From assembly GCA_017656295.1 (NCBI GenBank), contig JACDOC010000003.1:1-64000 (forward strand): a stretch of DNA of 64,000 nucleotides, in the 5' to 3' direction. The notes beneath the pieces were generated by a model that saw only the letters and a list, made by a program, of their open reading frames with translations, did no database searches and was not told the origin of the DNA. Origin of the DNA: Bacillus sp. (in: firmicutes). GTDB lineage: Bacteria > Bacillota > Bacilli > Bacillales > JACDOC01. The position numbers and the translations under genes are program-made. Of this stretch, positions 61,402-64,000 are shown in pieces; the stretch's first letter is position 1, and every line of letters begins with the position of its first letter.

Positions 61402-62706
61402 TTATTCTGTAATTTCTCCATAGATTAGCGTTGGTGCTTCTACTTTTTCTTTGGAGATTCGAATGTTGTTGTAAAGTTTCTGCTTAATTTGCTCGATGTC
61501 TTCGAAGTTACTATGAATGGTGACAAGGGATTCGCCTTTTTGGACATAATCACCAATTTTTTTACGTAATACAAGACCGACCGCTAAGTCAATTTGCGAT
61601 TCTTTAGTCGCGCGTCCGGCACCTAGAAGCATGGCCGCTGTTCCGATTTCGTCGGCAACGATTTCTGAAACATAGCCATCTTCTTTGGCTTCGAGTTCCA
61701 CGACATATTTTGCTTGTGGAAGACGTTCTGGATGGTCGACAACGGATGGGTCGCCACCTTGTGCTTGTAAAAACTTTTTAAACGTTTCTAGAGCTGATCC
61801 ATCTTCAATGACTTGTTGGAGTTTTTGACGAGCTTCTTCCAGAGAATCAGCTTTTTCTGCTAAATATACCATATGGCTACCTAGCGTTAAGCAAAGCTCA
61901 GTTAAATCTTTCGGTCCTTTTCCAGAAAGGGTATCGATTGCTTCTTTTACTTCTAGCGCATTTCCGATCGCATATCCAAGTGGCTGACTCATATCAGAAA
62001 TAACCGCCATCGTTTTACGACCTACATTGTTTCCGATATTGACCATCGCTTGGGCTAATTCCTTCGCTTCTTCCAGCGTTTTCATAAAGGCGCCTGCACC
62101 AGTTTTAACGTCAAGGACGATCGCGTTCGCTCCCGCCGCAATTTTTTTACTCATAATAGAGCTTGCAATCAACGGAATACTATTAACAGTTGCTGTTACG
62201 TCACGTAGAGCATAAAGCTTTTTGTCCGCTGGCGTTAAGTTGCCGCTTTGACCGATGACGGCTAATTTGTTTTCGTTCACAAGACGAATAAAATCGTCAT
62301 TTTCGATTTCTACGTGGAATCCTGGTACAGCTTCTAATTTGTCAATCGTTCCACCGGTATGACCTAATCCTCGGCCGCTCATTTTCGCTACTGGAACACC
62401 AAGAGATGCCACTAGAGGACCAAGAACAAGTGTTGTTGTATCACCGACGCCTCCTGTGGAATGCTTGTCAACTTTAATTCCTTCAATCGCTGACAAATCA
62501 ATTTGGTCACCGGATTCAACCATCGCCATCGTTAAATCGGCACGTTCACGCTCCGTCATGCCTTGGAAAAACACAGCCATCGTAAACGCGCTCATTTGGT
62601 AATCAGGAATCGTTCCTTCCGTATATCCTTTAATAATAAATTGGATTTCTTCTGTCGTTAATTCATGGCCATCACGTTTTTTTTCAATTAAATCTACCAT
62701 CCGCAT
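61402..62706 (-). CDS. pdp: Pyrimidine-nucleoside phosphorylase
   Basis: Pdp splits uridine, thymidine and deoxyuridine with phosphate, releasing (deoxy)ribose 1-phosphate. The family signature [13 protein letters not shown] (near residue 81) and the phosphate-binding [17 protein letters not shown] (near 111) are clear. The 434-residue length is right. The ATG at 62706 follows GGAGTG. It is the third gene of drm-punA-pdp, the same order as in B. subtilis. Confidence 0.96.
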   Translation of the reverse strand: MRMVDLIEKKRDGHELTTEEIQFIIKGYTEGTIPDYQMSAFTMAVFFQGMTERERADLTMAMVESGDQIDLSAIEGIKVDKHSTGGVGDTTTLVLGPLVASLGVPVAKMSGRGLGHTGGTIDKLEAVPGFHVEIENDDFIRLVNENKLAVIGQSGNLTPADKKLYALRDVTATVNSIPLIASSIMSKKIAAGANAIVLDVKTGAGAFMKTLEEAKELAQAMVNIGNNVGRKTMAVISDMSQPLGYAIGNALEVKEAIDTLSGKGPKDLTELCLTLGSHMVYLAEKADSLEEARQKLQQVIEDGSALETFKKFLQAQGGDPSVVDHPERLPQAKYVVELEAKEDGYVSEIVADEIGTAAMLLGAGRATKESQIDLAVGLVLRKKIGDYVQKGESLVTIHSNFEDIEQIKQKLYNNIRISKEKVEAPTLIYGEITE

Positions 62707-62723
62707 ATCGTTTCACTCCACCC

Positions 62724-63545
62724 TTACTTATTGATTGATCGTACAATTTCTTTTACATATGTTAAGAAGTTTTGGCGAACTTTTTCCGTTGTTTCAATGA
62801 CTTCATCGTGCGTTAATGGTTGATCTAAAATACCTGCTGCCATATTGGAAATACAAGAGATGCCTAACACTTTCATGCCCATATGGCGAGCAACAATGAC
62901 TTCTGGAACGGTGGACATACCAACCGCATCTGCTCCTAATGTACGAAGCATGCGTACTTCCGCGGGTGTTTCATAAATCGGACCGGTATTGGCGACATAG
63001 ACTCCTTCACGTACCGGAATGTTTAACTTTTGAGCAATTTCTTTCGCTAATTGACGATATTCTTTATCGTACGCTTCAGACATATCCGGAAAGCGTGGTC
63101 CAAATTTAGAATCGTTTGGTCCTATTAATGGGTTGCCTCCCATATTATTGATATGATCGGTGATAATCATTAAGTCGCCTGGTTCAAATGATTCGTTAAC
63201 GCCTCCGGCTGCATTTGTGACAATGAGCGTTTGAACCCCAAGCTGTTTCATGACACGAACTGGGAACGTTACTTGTTGAAAGGAGTAACCTTCGTAATAA
63301 TGGAACCGTCCTTGCATGGCGACGACTTTTTTTCCACTTAATTCACCAAAAACAAGCTGACCTTTATGGCCTTCTACCGTAGAAACCGGGAAATTAGGAA
63401 TTTCATTGTAAGGAATCACCACTGGATTTGTAATTTCTTCTGCTAACACGCCAAGTCCAGAGCCAAGGATTAAGCCAATTTCCGGCGCATCGGCATATTT
63501 TTCTTTTAAATATTGGGCCGCATGTTGTACTGCTTCGTAATTCAT
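62724..63545 (-). CDS. punA: Purine-nucleoside phosphorylase
   Basis: This trimeric PNP splits guanosine and inosine with phosphate. The 273-residue length fits. Motifs include LGSGLGVLA (near residue 27), GHKGQL (near 64), the phosphate-site [11 protein letters not shown] (near 78), TNAAGGVN (near 112) and substrate-binding GPIYETPAE (near 195). B. subtilis calls this gene pupG. The ATG at 63545 has AAAGGAGTG upstream. It lies between drm and pdp in the operon. Confidence 0.96.
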   Translation of the reverse strand: MNYEAVQHAAQYLKEKYADAPEIGLILGSGLGVLAEEITNPVVIPYNEIPNFPVSTVEGHKGQLVFGELSGKKVVAMQGRFHYYEGYSFQQVTFPVRVMKQLGVQTLIVTNAAGGVNESFEPGDLMIITDHINNMGGNPLIGPNDSKFGPRFPDMSEAYDKEYRQLAKEIAQKLNIPVREGVYVANTGPIYETPAEVRMLRTLGADAVGMSTVPEVIVARHMGMKVLGISCISNMAAGILDQPLTHDEVIETTEKVRQNFLTYVKEIVRSINK

Positions 63546-63563
63546 GGATGGACACTCCTTTAT

Positions 63564-64000
63564 TTATTTCAACAGTTGTAAGAAACTTTTTCCGTATTTT
63601 GGCATCGTTACGCCAAAGTTTTCAGCAACGGTCGCCCCAACATCAGCGAATGTTTCCCGAAGTGGAAGTTCTTTTCCGCTGTTCATTCTTGTTGAGTAGA
63701 CAAGTAATGGTACATATTCACGCGTATGGTCAGTTCCGTGATGTACTGGGTCATTTCCATGGTCAGCCGTAATAATTAATAAATCATCATCCGTCATTTT
63801 TTCAAACACTTCTGGTAAACGGGCATCAAATTCTTCTAACGCTTTTCCGTACCCAATCGGATCACGACGATGCCCATATAACGCATCAAAATCAACTAAA
63901 TTAATAAAGCTAAGTCCTGTAAAGTCTTTATCAAAAGTAGCAATAAATTTATCCATTCCGTCCATGTTTGATTTCGTGCGGATGGCTTCTGTTACCCCTT
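63564..64000 (-). CDS. drm: Phosphopentomutase, C-terminal part
   Basis: Phosphopentomutase turns (deoxy)ribose 1-phosphate from the nucleoside phosphorylases into the 5-phosphate, feeding central metabolism. About 145 C-terminal residues are seen; the frame stays open to the window edge, so the gene starts outside. It has metal ligands in [14 protein letters not shown], the ITADHGNDP motif and the [16 protein letters not shown] segment, all typical of the alkaline-phosphatase fold. It is first in the drm-punA-pdp operon. Confidence 0.95.
   Translation of the reverse strand, partial: GVTEAIRTKSNMDGMDKFIATFDKDFTGLSFINLVDFDALYGHRRDPIGYGKALEEFDARLPEVFEKMTDDDLLIITADHGNDPVHHGTDHTREYVPLLVYSTRMNSGKELPLRETFADVGATVAENFGVTMPKYGKSFLQLLK

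Overview
The window is a stretch of chromosome from a spore-forming member of the Bacillaceae. Most genes from hbs to drm follow the Bacillus subtilis order, and almost all lie on the minus strand. A family I pyrophosphatase (ppa), plsC between cmk and the S1-repeat gene, and the general look of the proteins suggest a relative of Geobacillus, Anoxybacillus or Aeribacillus. The species cannot be fixed from the sequence alone. There is no rRNA, tRNA, CRISPR array, prophage or intact transposon.

Layout. Positions 1-8,000 hold hbs, spoIVA, yphF-yphE, gpsA, der and the YIEGIA-type membrane pair seaA-ypzH with yphA, plus the tiny plus-strand gene ypzI. Positions 8,000-16,000 hold fni, the S1-repeat gene ypfD, plsC-cmk, ypfB, motI, the germination pair sleB-ypeB and prsW. 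Positions 16,000-20,500 look inserted relative to B. subtilis: a 915-residue TPR/dynamin-like GTPase and an asparaginase gene, with two gene-free spacers. Positions 20,700-31,400 hold bdr, gudB, mecB, ypbG, a small membrane protein, the plus-strand cotJABC spore-coat operon, ypbF, the ypbB-recQ-ypbD-ypbE operon and fer. Positions 31,600-39,970 hold ribU under an FMN riboswitch, ppa, a decayed IS3-family element, an exported M23/LysM hydrolase, sigX-rsiX, and a cobalamin uptake operon under a cobalamin riboswitch. Positions 40,000-46,900 hold resABCDE (cytochrome c maturation and redox sensing) and rluB. Positions 47,000-54,500 hold spmAB-dacB (spore cortex), a long Fe/Mn superoxide dismutase, scpAB (condensin), ypuF, ribT and lysA. 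Positions 54,500-64,000 hold a shortened spoVA operon, the spoIIA operon (spoIIAA-spoIIAB-sigF), dacF and the nucleoside salvage genes pdp, punA and drm (drm cut by the window edge).

How the genes fit together. Sporulation dominates: the sigma-F switch (spoIIAA/AB/sigF), mother-cell coat assembly (spoIVA, cotJ), cortex modification (dacB, dacF, spmAB), dipicolinate channel proteins (spoVA) and germination (sleB, ypeB). I can read plausible sigma-H (spoIIA), sigma-E (spoIVA, dacB, cotJ), sigma-G (sleB) and sigma-X (sigX) promoters in front of the expected genes.

Most unusual points. (1) Three intergenic tracts around the spoIIA-dacF-pdp region are degenerate tandem repeats with different sequences but the same 20-21 bp period. 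(2) The spoVA operon goes straight from spoVAB to spoVAEA, with no room for spoVAC, spoVAD or spoVAEB. (3) The orphan TPR-dynamin GTPase. (4) An internally deleted IS3-family element sits in what appears to be a terminator once shared by ppa and the M23 gene. (5) ribT is present without the rest of the rib operon. (6) A terminator-like hairpin overlaps the start region of the membrane gene at 24902-25255. No clearly new multi-gene system is visible; the repeat tracts and the GTPase are the best leads.
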